Source: Byssothecium circinans | Taxonomy: Eukaryota > Ascomycota > Dothideomycetes > Pleosporales > Massarinaceae | Assembly: GCA_010015675.1 (NCBI GenBank) | Contig: ML977005.1 | Location: forward strand, 124,001 to 188,000 | DNA length: 64,000 bases | Direction: 5' to 3' | In this document: positions 1-12,329 of the stretch, piece after piece | Layout: every line of letters begins with the position of its first letter | Numbering within the stretch: position 1 is the stretch's first letter | The notes under the pieces: generated by a model | Seen by the model: only the letters and a program-made list of their open reading frames with translations | Database searches by the model: none | Told to the model about the DNA's origin: nothing | Position numbers and translations under genes: made by a program

Positions 1-575
1 ATCAGCGCTTGCAGTCCAAGGTCATCAAGGTTGTCGACGTGTCCTATGGTGGCGAGAACGGCTTCAATCAGGCTATAGAGCTCTCGGCCGAGACTTTGAG
101 CAACGTCAAGTTCATCCAAGAGAAGAAACTCATAAACAAGTACTTTGACGAGATCTCACAAGATTCCGGCAAGGTCTGCTACGGTATCGAGGATACTCTC
201 AAGGCAATGGAGCTCGGCGCTGCCGAGACCCTAATTGTCTACGAGAATCTGGACATAACCCGCTGGAGCCTCAAAAGCTCCGAAGGCCCGGAAATCATTC
301 TCCATACGACCAAGACTCAGGAAGCGGACCGCACACTGTTCATGGACAAGGAGACTGGCCAGGAGATGGAAGTCAACGAACAGATGCCGTTCCTTGAGTG
401 GTTAGCTGAACACTACCGCGAGTTTGGTGCCACCCTTGAATTCGTCTCCGATCGTTCCTCCGAGGGCAATCAGTTCGTCAAGGGCTTTGGTGGTATCGGC
501 GCCATCCTCCGCTACAAGGTCAACTTTGAGCAGCTCGCCGATTTCGATGACGAAGACGAATTCTACGATGATTGA
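1..575 (+). CDS. SUP45: eRF1, eukaryotic release factor subunit 1 (3' part)
   Basis: This is the C-terminal ~190 residues of the class I translation termination factor, which recognises all three stop codons and triggers peptide release with eRF3. The frame is open from base 3, so the stop-codon-reading domain and the GGQ domain lie outside the window to the left. The visible part is domain 3, the eRF3-binding part. It has the highly conserved stretches [17 protein letters not shown] and [16 protein letters not shown], and the usual acidic tail ending in EDEFYDD before TGA at 573-575. No intron is needed in this part. The conservation leaves little doubt about the identity; the symbol is that of the yeast orthologue. 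Confidence 0.96.
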   Translation, partial: QRLQSKVIKVVDVSYGGENGFNQAIELSAETLSNVKFIQEKKLINKYFDEISQDSGKVCYGIEDTLKAMELGAAETLIVYENLDITRWSLKSSEGPEIILHTTKTQEADRTLFMDKETGQEMEVNEQMPFLEWLAEHYREFGATLEFVSDRSSEGNQFVKGFGGIGAILRYKVNFEQLADFDDEDEFYDD

Positions 576-1455
576 CGGTTGTGCGCCCTCGCCAACAGCG
601 AGGCAGAGGCCCCACTCCACGCGTCGAGTGAAGGAACTTCCGCTGCCCGCGCGTTGAATGACAAAGACGCGTCTGGAAAGAGCAATGACGTGATCGAGAT
701 GACGACGCCTCGCCTCTCCAGGTTGTAGATGGAAGATAGGAGTGCGGATGGAGTGTTTGCAAAGTAAGTACGAGAATCAAGCGTGGCCTACAGGCGGCTA
801 ACCCATATAGACAGATGAAGTGCCCATTCTTATTCACTACCCTTCACAACTTTAGCGGAGAGGCTGCGGATGGCTCAGACACAGCTATGCGCAGACCGAG
901 CGATACGCAGTGCACTAAATGCATTGGCCGTACCGAGTAGTGAAGAAGAACCGGAACCGCGACAGGCATTGGTGAATAAGTCAATTGGTTATCTACTTTT
1001 GCGAAACTTCGAATAGCATTCCTTGAAAGATGAGGCGGGCAGCAAGAATTGCCGTGGAAGTTTGTGTATTCATCAGCTAGTCCCTCGTTTACCGTTCTCG
1101 GCTGAATCAAATTGTATTGTCTGAAACCTTTATGCAAACAGTGATGAAAGTTGTAGAAATCTTGAAACAGATGATGTCGATATGCGGGTGTAGAATAACA
1201 AGCCGAATCGGCCTTGAAAAAAAAAGGCTTACCTCGTTCTCCTCTCTCCCTTACACCACATTGCTGGACTCACGGTAGGTTGCAATACTCAAGTTTTAAT
1301 GGTTATAGGACTAGTAGTCGCCACCCCTTAGATTTCGTAGGGCGCGTGGGGTAAGCCGTACCGGAATTGCATTCCGATCGCGGAACCTTCCCTTTGGACT
1401 TTTCGGACGTCAGAGCTCGATACGAACTGAGCAGGCCATTCAGATACAACACATA
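576..1455. other. intergenic, eRF1 3' side to PHA2 5' side
   Basis: No convincing gene is seen. The small open frames here have no recognisable family and no splice logic. The stretch should hold the eRF1 3'UTR and the PHA2 promoter and leader. Confidence 0.6.
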
Positions 1456-2800
1456 ATGGAGGCTCAAGGGATCGGAACCGAGAAGCGTGTTGTTGCGTTC
1501 TTGGGGCCGCAGGCGAGTTATACACATCAGGTATGTGGCGATGTTTCCTTAATGGTTATGAGGGTGACGAGTGGCTCGTGGATTGAGTGCAAGTTGTTGC
1601 TGCGGAAGACATCTCTTTCTCACCTATTCCAATTCTTTCACTTCTATCTTCATTGAAAATCTCCCATCAATTATTTCAAGCACATCTACTATTTCACCAG
1701 CATTCCCCTGCACATCTTCCACAATCTACTGAGAAGATGGATAGGCTACCCTCGACACCTTCAACCCAGAAACACACACACTGTCCCCTCAAATCACAAT
1801 CGAAGACGTCTTCTCCGCCGTCCAATCCGGCACCGCATACCGCGGCGTCGTCCCCTTCGAAAACTCAACAAACGGCTCCGTAGTCTTTACCCTAGACCTC
1901 TTCGCAGACTTGCACAACAAATATCCCGACATTCTAGTCTGTGGGGAATCCTACATCGCCGTACAACACTGTCTTCTCGGCCACCATCAAAGAGATGATG
2001 ACTCCTCCACCCAGATATCCGCCACCACAGGCCCCGTATCAAGAGAAGCAGCAGGAGTAGGAGCAGGAGCCGGAAGCATACCAAGAAGATCCCGCGTCAT
2101 CGAATCCCCCCCAAGTTCCGGCGCCGTAACCCCCACATCCTCCAACCCCATCCCCTCCAAACCCACCGCGAGACCCGTAGGCGACCTCACCAAGATCACG
2201 AAAATCTACAGCCATCCGCAGGCCTGGGGCCAGTGCAAGGTCTTCCTCAACACGTACCTCAAGGGCGTCGAGAGGCAGGATGTGAGTTCTACGAGCCGCG
2301 CGGCGGAACTTGTGGCTAGGGATGGGAGTGGCGAGAGTGCGGCGATCAGCTCGTTGGTAGCGGCGAGGATCTTTGGGTTGGGGGTTTTGGCGCGGGGGAT
2401 TGAGGAGAGGGGGGATAATACGACGAGGTTTTTCGTTATTAGGAGGAGGGATGCATCTTCGAACGACGGAGGGGTTGAGGGGTCTGGAGCGGATGAGAAG
2501 AGGGATTGGAAGACGCTGGTTTCTTTCACGGTGGATCATGCGAATCCGGGCGCGCTGGCGCATTCGCTCGCCGTGTTTGAAAAGTATGGACTTAATCTCA
2601 CGTCTATCAATACGAGGCCTAGTGGTGTGGAGAACTGGAATTATATCTTCTTTGTGGAGATTAAGGGGAGGAGGCTCGAGGGGGAGAATACAAGGGATGG
2701 GGGGGAGGGGGGGGATGTGAATAAGGCGTTGAGGGATCTGGATAGGGTGTGTAGGGGTTGGAGATGGTTGGGGAGTTGGGAGAATAGACAAAAAGCGTAG
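1456..2800 (+). CDS. PHA2: prephenate dehydratase
   Basis: It catalyses decarboxylation and dehydration of prephenate to phenylpyruvate in phenylalanine synthesis. Exons are 1456-1530 and 1745-2800, giving 376 aa. The 214-nt intron starts GTATGT directly after FLGPQASYTHQ and ends ATAG, and the protein then continues ATLDTFNPETHTLSPQITIE. The PDT domain fills roughly residues 8-260, with the substrate-site segment GVVPFENSTNGSV near residue 60 and the catalytic TRF motif (NTTRFFVIRRR) near residue 250. A C-terminal ACT domain (VDHANPGALAHSLAVFEKYG ... NYIFFVEI) follows and is the usual site of phenylalanine feedback control. A low-complexity insert rich in Ser, Pro and Gly separates the two halves of the PDT domain. 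This arrangement is typical of fungal PHA2. Confidence 0.93.
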
Positions 2801-3113
2801 GAAACATTAGTTTGTTCATTATGTAGGCTACAAAATTGCTTCCGAACCTTCTAGATCAATATCCAAGAATCTAATATTTTGCCATCTCGTCAAGGCTCAT
2901 TGCGCTTCGAAAGTATCTATACATATACGCTGACATAATCAACCAGGACCTCCGCGACCCTTGCCCAAAAAGTTTCGACCCATCATCATCGACCAGCGAC
3001 ATCTCCACCAACACACCAAACGACATCCCCGCCTTACAATCGCATTCCACGTCACCGACCGCATCTCCTTATCCCTCCAAATCCCCAGCGAAGAAGAGAT
3101 CATCAAACTCACA

Positions 3114-3475
3114 ATGGACATCGGCGGCTCCGCATCCAACTCGCTCGCCGGGCTCGACCTCAGCAAGCTCAGCGACCGCGACAAGCAAGAACTACAACAA
3201 TTCATCGTCAACGAGTCTCAGAAAGCGCGGATCCAATCCTGTAAGCCTCCTACCCGACCTTGTATCCACTCCGTTCCTTCCCCCTATCTCCATTGACGTT
3301 TTTCCTAGCTATTCACAGCCTCACGGATACGTGTTTTCGGAAATGCATACCCGCCGGCACGGTCAAGAAGGGCGCGCTGGATAAATACGAGGAGCCGTGT
3401 ATGAGGCAGTGCGTGGATCGGTTTTTGGACGCGAATTTAGTAGTGCTGAAGGAGTTGGAGAGGCTGAGGCAGTAG
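3114..3475 (+). CDS. TIM8: Tim8-like small Tim chaperone of the mitochondrial intermembrane space
   Basis: Exons 3114-3240 and 3309-3475 encode 97 aa. The 68-nt intron has GTAAGC and CTAG ends and splits a Ser codon. The protein carries the twin CX3C motif of the small Tim family: CFRKC and CMRQC, 15 residues apart. It also has the family pattern LTDTCFRKC ... QCVDRFLDANL before the end. Small Tims form hexamers (Tim8-Tim13, Tim9-Tim10) that escort hydrophobic precursors to the inner membrane after MIA40-dependent oxidation of these cysteines. The N-terminal DLSKLSDRDKQELQQFIVNE pattern favours Tim8 over Tim9, Tim10 or Tim13. The ATG at 3114 was chosen because the frame upstream of it is unlike the family. 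Confidence 0.9.
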
Positions 3476-4815
3476 GGGAACTGGTACAGTGGTGGTGGGA
3501 GGGAGTGTATGGTTGGGGGGATAACTGTGGGTAGGGGTTGGTGATTGCGGCGATTGATGGATGGATGCGTGCATGCATGCGTGTGTGCGTGTACGATATT
3601 ATGGATGTGCTGGCAGGTGGGACTGCCTGTATTATATCGGACGGTTTTGGCGGGCGGGGAGAGGGAGATCAGATGGTGTGGAGGGGATGTGTAGAGATAT
3701 GGGATGGATAGACTTCTCTATGATGTACGATATGGATCATGCAAAGGTTAAATGAATCGCCCACCGTAACCTTTCTTTGAGGTGCCGTTTTGAATACTGT
3801 ACAGAATAGACGCAAGTGCGCAGCAATGTAGTCCTGTGCATACCGGTAACCGCGTCGTATACTCCTTGCATGTCGCGTGGGTGCCGTTCGCAAGCACTTC
3901 CTCAGATGGTACTTGGATGCCGCATACGCATTTCTAGAATATGGTGAACGAGTGAACGATACTTTTTATGGTACTTATCTCATGTAAAATCAACCAAAGC
4001 AGTCGACTGCAGAGAGCCAGCGGAAAGGAGAAAAGACGCAGGGGCACAGGCGAGAAGACTTGACTCCAAGTATGACTTTTATTCTCTAATTGAGACAAGT
4101 CACTACACCAGGGCAGGGTCATGCAATATAATTAATGAGCTGGTGCAGCAAATGGCGGAGTTTGGAGCAGTACGTAGTACATGTACGCGTTTCCATTCTT
4201 CTTTCCCAGCCTCGTCTTTGCAGCAAACACATTACCACATCCTCCCAGCACATGACCATGCATGAGCATCATATTGACCATTCCCTCGCACCTATAACCC
4301 CCGAGTACTCCCAGTCCGTCCTCATTGGTCCTCTCGTTCATCCACATGATACCTCTTCACCCAACATGCATGCCAAAAGCGGAATACCACACTGCAGTGC
4401 CCGCAACAACTCGTATATCCACCCAAAGATTAGTCCTAAATGAATTCCTCCGCGTAAATACGACCAATGACGATGCCTTCCGCTGAGAAACGTGAGTCGC
4501 TAGATTCCCTAAAGCGACTTTCGCTCTTGCCAGCGCTTGTCGGGCGACGAGGGATGCGTACGGGGCATGCTATACTATGCTGTGCGGAGTTCCGAGCCTG
4601 TTCGGCCGATGAAGAGTGCTAGTTCTGAGTACAATAAGGAGATATAAGAATAAGGGATGCTGGTGTTACTTGTATGCTGTAGTGCTACTTTCATCAACTT
4701 TCACTCTACAGCCCAGCTCGCTTGTCATCTAATACAACATTGACGCTCTTTTGAGCTTGCAGTCGGAGAAAAACAGGCGCCTCTGACATCTGAATTATCC
4801 TGCGTATAAGCCTCT
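3476..4815. other. intergenic, no gene seen
   Basis: About 1.3 kb between TIM8 and the AtuA-like gene. It holds only short frames without family resemblance. No tRNA, repeat or splice-consistent coding was found. Confidence 0.5.
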
Positions 4816-7114
4816 GTGCTTTATACCACTACTGCATCCCCACCCAACATCCCCTCTCCTCCCATCATGGGCATCCAAACCATCCCCCACCCACCCACCA
4901 CCACCACCACGATGCCCACCCCTCGCCCCATTGTCAACATAGTAACCCCCGTGGGCATGCTAGGCTACGGTCTCAACGAAGAAGAAACACACCACGCGTT
5001 ACAAAACGTCCTCCAAAACGGCGCTCCTACAGCCATCGTCCTCGACTCGGGATCCACCGACTCTGGTCCCGAAAAACTGGCTCTGGGATGCATGTCCGCG
5101 CCGCGAGAAAACTACGTGAGGGATCTGAGGAAGTTGATTCGGTTGGGGAGGCGGTTCGAGGTTCCGGTTGTGTTTTCTAGCGCCGGTGGGGATGGGAGTG
5201 ATGGGCATGTTAGGGAGATGGTGGGGATTGTGGGGGAGATTGCTGCGGAGGTGGGGAACGAGTGAGTTTAGATTCCTTTTCCTAACCATTTACTGTCCTT
5301 TCTTGTTTGATGGTGGAAGATGTTGGGACGAAGGAAAGGGAGATGGTGGTGAGGTCGTGGAGAAGACGCTTCGAAGAAAGAAAGAAACTAACCCAAGGAA
5401 ACAATCAGATCCTATAACCTCAAAACAATAGCCCTCTACTCGGAACTCAGCAAACCCTTCATCCACACCCGTCTCTCCTCCTCCAGCATAACCAGCTGCG
5501 GCGCCGCCGTCCCCGCTCTAACACCCGCCGACATCGACGCCGCGCCCGTAATCTGCTCCCAAATGGGTCCCGAGCCCTTCTACGACGCCATGATAGCCAA
5601 CCCCGATTTCGACATCATAGCTGGTGGGCGCGGCTACGATCCGTCGCCTTACATCGCCTTCTGCGCCTATGCGTCCCAAACCGGGTTTCCCGATGATTCC
5701 AAGAGCGAGAAGATGAAGACGCTGTTTGGCGGCTTCGCGCATATGGGAAAGATTATGGAATGTGGGGCGAGTTGTGCGAGACCCAAGGGGAACGGGGCGA
5801 CGGCGACGGTATACGACGATGGAAGCTTTGATATCGTGCCTAATGATCCGGCATCGACGTGTACGCCATTGAGTGTTTCCGCACATACGTTGTATGAGAA
5901 GAGTCGGCCGGATATCTTGCCTGGGCCTGGCGGCTGGCTGGATTTGACAGAGTCGAAGTACGAACAACTGGCAGACGGGAGGACGGTGAGGTGTCGGGGG
6001 GCGAAGTTCACGTTCTCTAGGGATGCGGGGAGGAAGTATCAGGTTAAGCTTGAGGGAGCGAGGATTGTGGGTTATAGGGCGCAGTATATGGGGAGTTACC
6101 ATGACCGTAAGTTTCGTCCTTTTTCTCTTTGGGTCGACGTGGCGGCGTTGATCGAAGACTGGCTGATTGGCGCGAACAGCCATCCTAATCAATCAACTCG
6201 ATCTCGTCCTGAGCACAATCCGCAAGTATGTCGAGTTCCAACACGAATACACTGAAGGGACCTGGAAAATGGACTGGCACGTATACGGCAAGGGCACCGT
6301 AACCAAAGAAGGGAAAGCCGGCGAAGTCTTCATCATCGGCGAAGCCCTCGCTCCCACACAGGAACTGGCAAACAGTCTCGTCTCGACGGCTAGAGTGGCT
6401 ACTGTACACGTTCCGTATCCAGGGATGAAAGCTACCGCGGGCTCTTTTGCATACGGGCTGGGAGGAAAAGTGGAATTACCACTTGGTCCTTGTGCAGAGT
6501 TTTCCATCTACCATTTAGTGGATCTGGAATTGGGCGAGGAAAGACTGAGGAGTGAGAGATATCCGAACGGTTTGTTTTGGCAGGAGGTCGGTGTGATTGG
6601 GAAGGGTTCTTCGTCTACGTCGATATTTGCATCTGTGGAAGGTGGAGATTCGACAACGGTTCAGCAACAACCAGTGGGGCGGAAGCGTAACATCACACTC
6701 CCACAAGACGAAATCGTCGACGAATCCACCCTGCCTACGCCAAACACTCTCGGCGAGCTCGCCAGCGTCCTGCGGTCGAAGAACTCTGGTCCCTTCGAAC
6801 TGACATTCGACGTCATGTTCGGATCGGAAGAGCAGTACCGGCTTGTGAAAGGGGCGGGCTTTTTGAATGCCGCTACCATAGCCAAATTGTGGAACATCAC
6901 AGAAGAAGAGGTGGTGTGGAGCGGTTTCTTCGACCAAGCTTTGGCGTGGAAGGCGACGATCCCGAGGCTGTTTAGGGGAAAGGTCCAGGCTAATGGTGGA
7001 TTTATGGAGAGCGACGTCCATGGGAGTCAGAAATATTTGGGCTTGTTTGATTTGCCGTTGCCGGAAGAGTTGATATCGAATCTGGAGGCTCTGAAAGCTT
7101 CTAAAGCATCGTAG
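4816..7114 (+). CDS. AtuA-like protein (DUF1446) with C-terminal DUF4387
   Basis: Exons 4816-5261, 5409-6106 and 6180-7114 join in frame to 692 aa; the introns are 147 and 73 nt with GTGAGT and GTAAGT donors. The first ~550 residues match the acyclic-terpene-utilisation AtuA/DUF1446 family: IVTPVGMLGYGLNEE near the start, then CGAAVPALTPADID, SQMGPEPFYDAM and GGRGYDPSPYIAF. The last ~120 residues (LGELASVLRSKNSGPFELTF onward) look like DUF4387, which in bacteria is often a separate small gene beside the large one. In Pseudomonas, AtuA belongs to citronellol/leucine-type branched-chain acyl catabolism; the fungal role is not established. Start is uncertain: ATGs at 4867 and 4909 are also in frame, and the first ~30 residues are Pro/Thr-rich and unlike the family. 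The gene is convergent with the Zn2Cys6 regulator, with only ~140 bp between stops. Confidence 0.88.
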
Positions 7115-7256
7115 TGTTGGCCCATGTTTCTTTAGCGCCATGGGCTGGCGATGTTTCTTTTTCTTTTTCTTCTCCTCTACATCTGCATATCCGTCTTGGG
7201 TGTTATTGGTAGCATAATCCGGGCTGACCGCTTTTGTCGCAATGACAGGGCAGGGT

Positions 7257-9377
7257 CTATTGGTACATGCCCGGTCCATTTGGTGCAAACCCACCAAACA
7301 TCCCCCAAACAGAATCCCCCCAAAGATCATCCGGTAGTGAGAAATCTAGTTGATCCCCGAACATGTTCATGTTGGCCACACCATCGAGATCGACCTGGGC
7401 CATGTCTTCGGCAGGGGGTATTGGGGGTGCCGGCATATTCTCATATAAGACCTGAGGATTCGCATCGCCATCTGCATTCAGCGACGACGGCTCCGGTACA
7501 TGACCTGACGGACTCTCTTCCTCAACTTCAGGATTGAGGTTCCGGAGCTCGTGACCTGTCGTAATCGCATCATAAACCAGTGACGCTCCCATACGGTCGT
7601 CGATTCTCAACTTCGTGTGGTCGACGTCCACAGGTTTCTGTCGACTCAGCATCTCTAGAAGAGACGCAGCTCTCGATCTCTCATCACCTTTGCTCATGCT
7701 GCCGGCTTTGAGATAGCGTTGCGCCATAGCTACGTGGTTGCGGGCGATTTCTTGCTCTTCGGGCAATGCGTGTATGTTGAGTGCGAAGAAGCGAAGCAAA
7801 AAGATGGTCGCTAGAACTAGAGCTCGGTAATAGTTCTTAGGTACCGTGCGTTGAAGAGACTCAGATGTGAGATGCTGATACTCGGTAGGCCGATACGCAA
7901 GCCCTCCTTGATCCAAGATATAAACAATCCTCAACGCAGTTGAGAAACCGCTCTTTAGGAGGATTTCTCGCGTAGTGAGGTCCATCTGAATGCGGATAAT
8001 CGTCATGGTGTACAAATGAAGTTTGGCAATCAGAACCGCCGTCTCTACACGCGTTGTGTAAGGAGTCGGGTACCGCGTCTTCAGAGAATCAAGTTCGCTG
8101 TCGATGAGCTTGACGAGTGAATGGCCAACTACTTCCTGACTGTTCTCAAGGACAACTTTGGTGAAACGCGCCAGGATGTGATGCACCATGACCTGATAGG
8201 CGAACTCGGATGGAATGGGGTAGTTCCGGACGAAGGATTCGATGGTTGCTAGCTCTGTTGTGCCGTTCACCGATGGCGGTACGCCAACATGCATTCCTAG
8301 TCTAATCCATCAAATCAGTACCTACATCAATCAAAAGCCGATGGAGCGTGAGGAAACTTACGATGTACTGGCTAAAAAGCATGCCAACCACGTATGCGCC
8401 CTAGCTCTTAAACTTCCCGCCGGCACACCAATGCTCCTAAAACTTTGCGTTGGCTTTGAATGGTGCAGTCCCATATACAAAGCTGCATTAATAGCCACAC
8501 CGCAATACAACCACGTCGCATCGTGACTCTGTTTCTCGGCGGGAAGGGGCCAGACGATTAGGTACGTCAGCGCCTGAATGGTCTGATGCGGAAGCGGGGC
8601 TTTCAAAATTGCAGTTCGGAGTGTCGAGAGATACGGTTCTTTTAGTTGCTGAAAAAGGAGTGAATGCTGTGGTATTACCTCATGCGATGTTACGATTGCG
8701 ATGACAGTCCAGAAAAGCATTGGAGAGGTGTCATGCATTACTGCTATTGAGATCGTAGGGTTGATGACTGGCCAGTGAGGGTAAAACAGGAAGGCAAAGC
8801 TAGGGTTCAAGACTTAATCTTTGTCATCGCGCGATTCGAGGAAACTTACATTTTGAAGATCTCAATGACCGCATACTGGTCGATGATAAAAGTCTCCAGC
8901 TGATAGTGATCCTTTATCCCGAACTCACTGACCAACGCTATCCCAGATGCCTCTAATGTATATTCCGGTGAGTCAAAGGTTGTCTCGTTGGTTGATGGCG
9001 ACGCTGTAGACTTCCCTCCATTCTCTCCTCTCCGATGTCTCAGCGCTTCTAGCTCTCTTGCCATTTCCTCAACCCGTCTAGAAAACGCAATTAGTACCAA
9101 TACTAGAGTTCGATTAGGTTAGAGTTTTCAAACTTACTTTCGCGCCGGCGTACGTCGAAAGGTCGAATCGACAACACATTGCAGATTTCTCGTTTGACAT
9201 CGCGTACATGGTGCCGGATATTTAGCCTTGGAATCGCATCGTAGCTGCTATCTTGTTAGTATATATCCTAGGATTACTGCATATCTGAACGCTTACCTTG
9301 ACTTGTTTGCACTCAGTACACGTCTTCACGGGTCGATGTAGGGCCCTATTTGCAGGAATAGTGCCAACGGACGCCAT
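7257..9377 (-). CDS. Zn2Cys6 fungal-specific transcription factor
   Basis: Five exons were rebuilt on the minus strand: 9377-9297, 9244-9138, 9077-8850, 8799-8362 and 8301-7257. All junctions are in phase and give 632 aa. The binuclear zinc cluster lies at residues 20-47: CTECKQVK, then an intron with a TACTAAC branch site, then LRCDSKAKYPAPCTRCQ and the last Cys of RNLQC. A basic linker follows, then the fungal-specific regulatory domain (FAFLFYPHWPVINP ... LYCGVAINAALYMGLHHS ... LGMHVGVPPSVNG). The C-terminal region is acidic and Pro-rich, as in activation domains. Such proteins are nuclear DNA-binding regulators recognising CGG-type half sites. The target is unknown. The tail-to-tail AtuA-like gene is a possible target by proximity only. 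Confidence 0.9.
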
Positions 9378-10445
9378 ATCTCCTGCACTTTTCGCTTTGC
9401 TGGTTCGGACTTGTTTACAAAGCGGCTAGGATGCCCTCCACAGCAGACGCTTAGGATCCAACTCTTGACGTGCGCGCTTTTCTCCAAGCCTTGACCCCAG
9501 ACCCTTGATCCGTGCTCCACTTCGGGAAGAAATGTACTCTGTAGGGCTACCAAAACGAAAAAGCCTCATAAGTGTGCCGCTTAGAGTCGTCAATCCGTGT
9601 CAAGATGTCGGATTTTGTAGCTCAGGATGGGGCTGAGCTGGATTGAAGATGAAGGTGTCAGACGAAGACCGTGCGTAGGGAAGAAGGTGCACCTGTAACG
9701 GCCCCCAAGTAGCTAGCGTGTACACTATGCCCTCCCCTCCAATCAACCCTTAGCCCCTGTCACTTCACTTCCACTCTAATCACATCAACGAATCCATTCT
9801 CTAGTTAAAGCGCACGGAAGGCTACCTCTATCGCACCCCCTCTCTTTTGCTAAACCTACGTTAGTATGATCTGAAAGTACCATAGGTAGGATGCCTTGGC
9901 TCCAAATCGTCTCTACAATGCTCGTTACATATTAGTTCTGAGCTCCAACCAATGGAAGATACAAATGATTCATGGTGTTGACGTAGAAAAGTTCTCATCC
10001 AAACTAGTCTCAATGTTGGTGGACTTTGGTGCCAAATTTGACCTCTTCTTGTGTGACACTCAGTGTGCAATTTGCTACGCCCATTTTCGTATCAAGCATG
10101 GAGCATTGGTAGGAAGATCTAGGGTAGTTGAAACGAGAGATGATCGATGCTTTTGTTGCATTTTCTTCAGTCCTTCGTTTCTAAATTGTCTCTTCATCGA
10201 TGCTTTGCAAGTTTGCCCTACTTTATTTCATTTTACCTCTTCTAGCTTTCAAACCTGCTCCTACGCCTACAGAGACCTTCTTTGTGGTTCTCCATGGGCT
10301 TTCCATCAAGACTCTCCCACAAATATTGTAGAGGTGATTTTGAATCTTTCTCTTTCCTGCCCCCGGCCCTGCATTACTACTCTCCTAATATGCTTCTTGG
10401 GCGTAGTCGGGGTCGACTCCGTAGCAGTTGAGCAATCATTCAATG
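9378..10445. other. intergenic, no supportable gene
   Basis: About 1.07 kb between the start of the Zn2Cys6 gene and the stop of the MFS gene. A 186-codon plus-strand frame at 9896-10456 overlaps the MFS last exon and has no recognisable motif, so it is treated as chance. Confidence 0.5.
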
Positions 10446-12329
10446 CTAGCCGGTAACCCTGGTGCTCCCTTTCGGTGGGAAGTGCGAGAATGAAAGCGCG
10501 CAGAAGCCGATGAGTGCGACACCCTGTAAACAATCAGTATATCGAATCGAATAACTAGATGAGCACTTACAGCGTTGCAAACGAAGATCAAGTGTGACTT
10601 CCCAATTTCCGCAAAGGTCGCGAACAAGAGACCGAAAAGCGTCGCTGTATCAAGTCAGCATACGATTACTGAAATACATGAGCTGAATCAACTTACTCGT
10701 CGATAATCGAGCAACGTTTTCCACCAACGTAATTCCACTTAGCGCATCAACGCGCTCACTGCTAGATATCATCTGCAGCAGACTCCCCTTAGCAGCCGAC
10801 CCTGTACCAGCGGAAAGCGGCAAGATCGCCGAAAGAACGAACAGCTGCCAGCCATCGGTGATGAAAAAGGCAAGGCCAGTCAGAAGGCCATCGGCAAGCA
10901 AACTGCACCGCGCGTAAAGCAGATCGAAGGCAAAAGTTTCCTTCTCGCTCTCGAGTTTGGGCGGTATTAGCGGCTCAGCTTCATTATCCGTGGGTTCCGT
11001 GACTTCGATTTCTCTCGAGGACAAATGGCCATCCGGTAGCATAGACTCTGGTAATTGATCTTCCGCTTCCTCCCCGGACGCTGGGTGCTTGTCGAGATTT
11101 GGCTGATACACCTTGCGACCCCATGAAATGATGCGCGGAAAGACGAAAGTAAGAAACAGGCCGCGGAAAAGCGTGTACATGAAGATTAGTGAGCCGTTAT
11201 CCGAAATAGTGAAGCCGAACTCATTGAGAGCGTATAATTGCAGCATCGTCGACAGCGATCCAGTAGCCAATATTCCCAGAAAGACGCCTGTGCCCAGAGT
11301 CAGGGCACCTAGCTGGGTAGTCGTCCGCCCGCTCGGAAGTGTCCATTTCTGGGGTGCGAAGATTCGTAGAGGCCCGATGTATCGCATGATTCCACCGGTA
11401 GAAGTTGGACTCGGAGCATTGGTCGTCTTGTCCAAGGGAGTGGCTGGTAGCGAGATGGAAATGAAAATGCAGCAGGAAAGGAAGAGAATCAGAGTGACTC
11501 TGAACGGAGCCAGGATACCAAACGCATTTCCGATCAAACCGCCAACGAGAAATCCAATAGCAGCACCCACCATCATACATCCCTGCAGTCTTCCAAGCGC
11601 GCCAGTTCTCTTCTCGTGCGTTACTGTATCGGCGATAAAAGAGTTCAGAGCCAAAACGTAGCCCGCAGGCCCGCCGATAATATTCGTAAGCTGCGATGAC
11701 TGTACAATAATGATCCCGGCGTTGCTACCAAGCATGACACCAACATTTTGGACGATTAATCTGACAGCGGGCACAAAAACCTGCACCAGGAGGGCCTTCT
11801 TTACTCCAAATTTCTTGATCGACCAGCCCGCGGCGAGTAAATTCACAGTTCCAAAAATCGTGGTAGATGCAGCGAGGAGCGTTATCTCACGTGCCATACG
11901 AGCCTCAACCTCGCGTAGGGCGCAGCGGTCAACCGTAGAGTCTGGTGGCGAACTATGTGTCTCATAGTAGGCGTCGCATGACATTTGTCGAAAGACATAA
12001 GTGATACTACAGAATGTTAGTAGAGGATCTTGTATCTTCAAAGAGCATCGTACGAAACGCCCTCGTGTTCAAAGATAGAAATGAAGTAACACCTACGGAA
12101 TTTGCGTAACGCAAAAAGAAAGCGAAGTTACAAATCCAGCGAACAGTAAACGGAAAAGAACTGAACTGCCCCGCTCTTCTTCTTTAGCCTCTTTGCGTGG
12201 TAACAGCGGCGTTGTCTCTTGTGGCAGCGGCTGCTCCGCATCTCCATTCTTGGCAGACATTTTTGCGTCGAAAGAAAAGCTCGCTGGCTCCTTGAGAACT
12301 TGTTTAAATTCGGTGGATCGGTCCATCAC
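10446..12329 (-). CDS. MFS transporter with N-terminal dileucine-type signal
   Basis: Exons 12329-12097, 12006-10697, 10644-10571 and 10523-10446 give 564 aa. The introns are short with good signals (CTACTAAC branch in the first). The N-terminal cytosolic tail contains ETTPLLP, an acidic dileucine-type ExxxLL sorting motif. The first membrane span (VLFRLLFAGFVTSLSFCVTQ) leads into ITYVFRQMSC. Many hydrophobic helices follow, with a long charged loop of ~60 residues (KHPASGEEAEDQLPES region) between the two six-helix halves. The last exon adds a final span (GVALIGFCALSFSHF). The fold is clear; the substrate is not predictable. The dileucine motif may point to the vacuolar rather than the plasma membrane, but that is inference. 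Confidence 0.85.

Noticed and set aside
9896..10456. 186-codon plus-strand open frame
   Set aside because: It overlaps the last exon of the MFS gene on the other strand. It has no domain, signal or splice support, and its codon use looks random.
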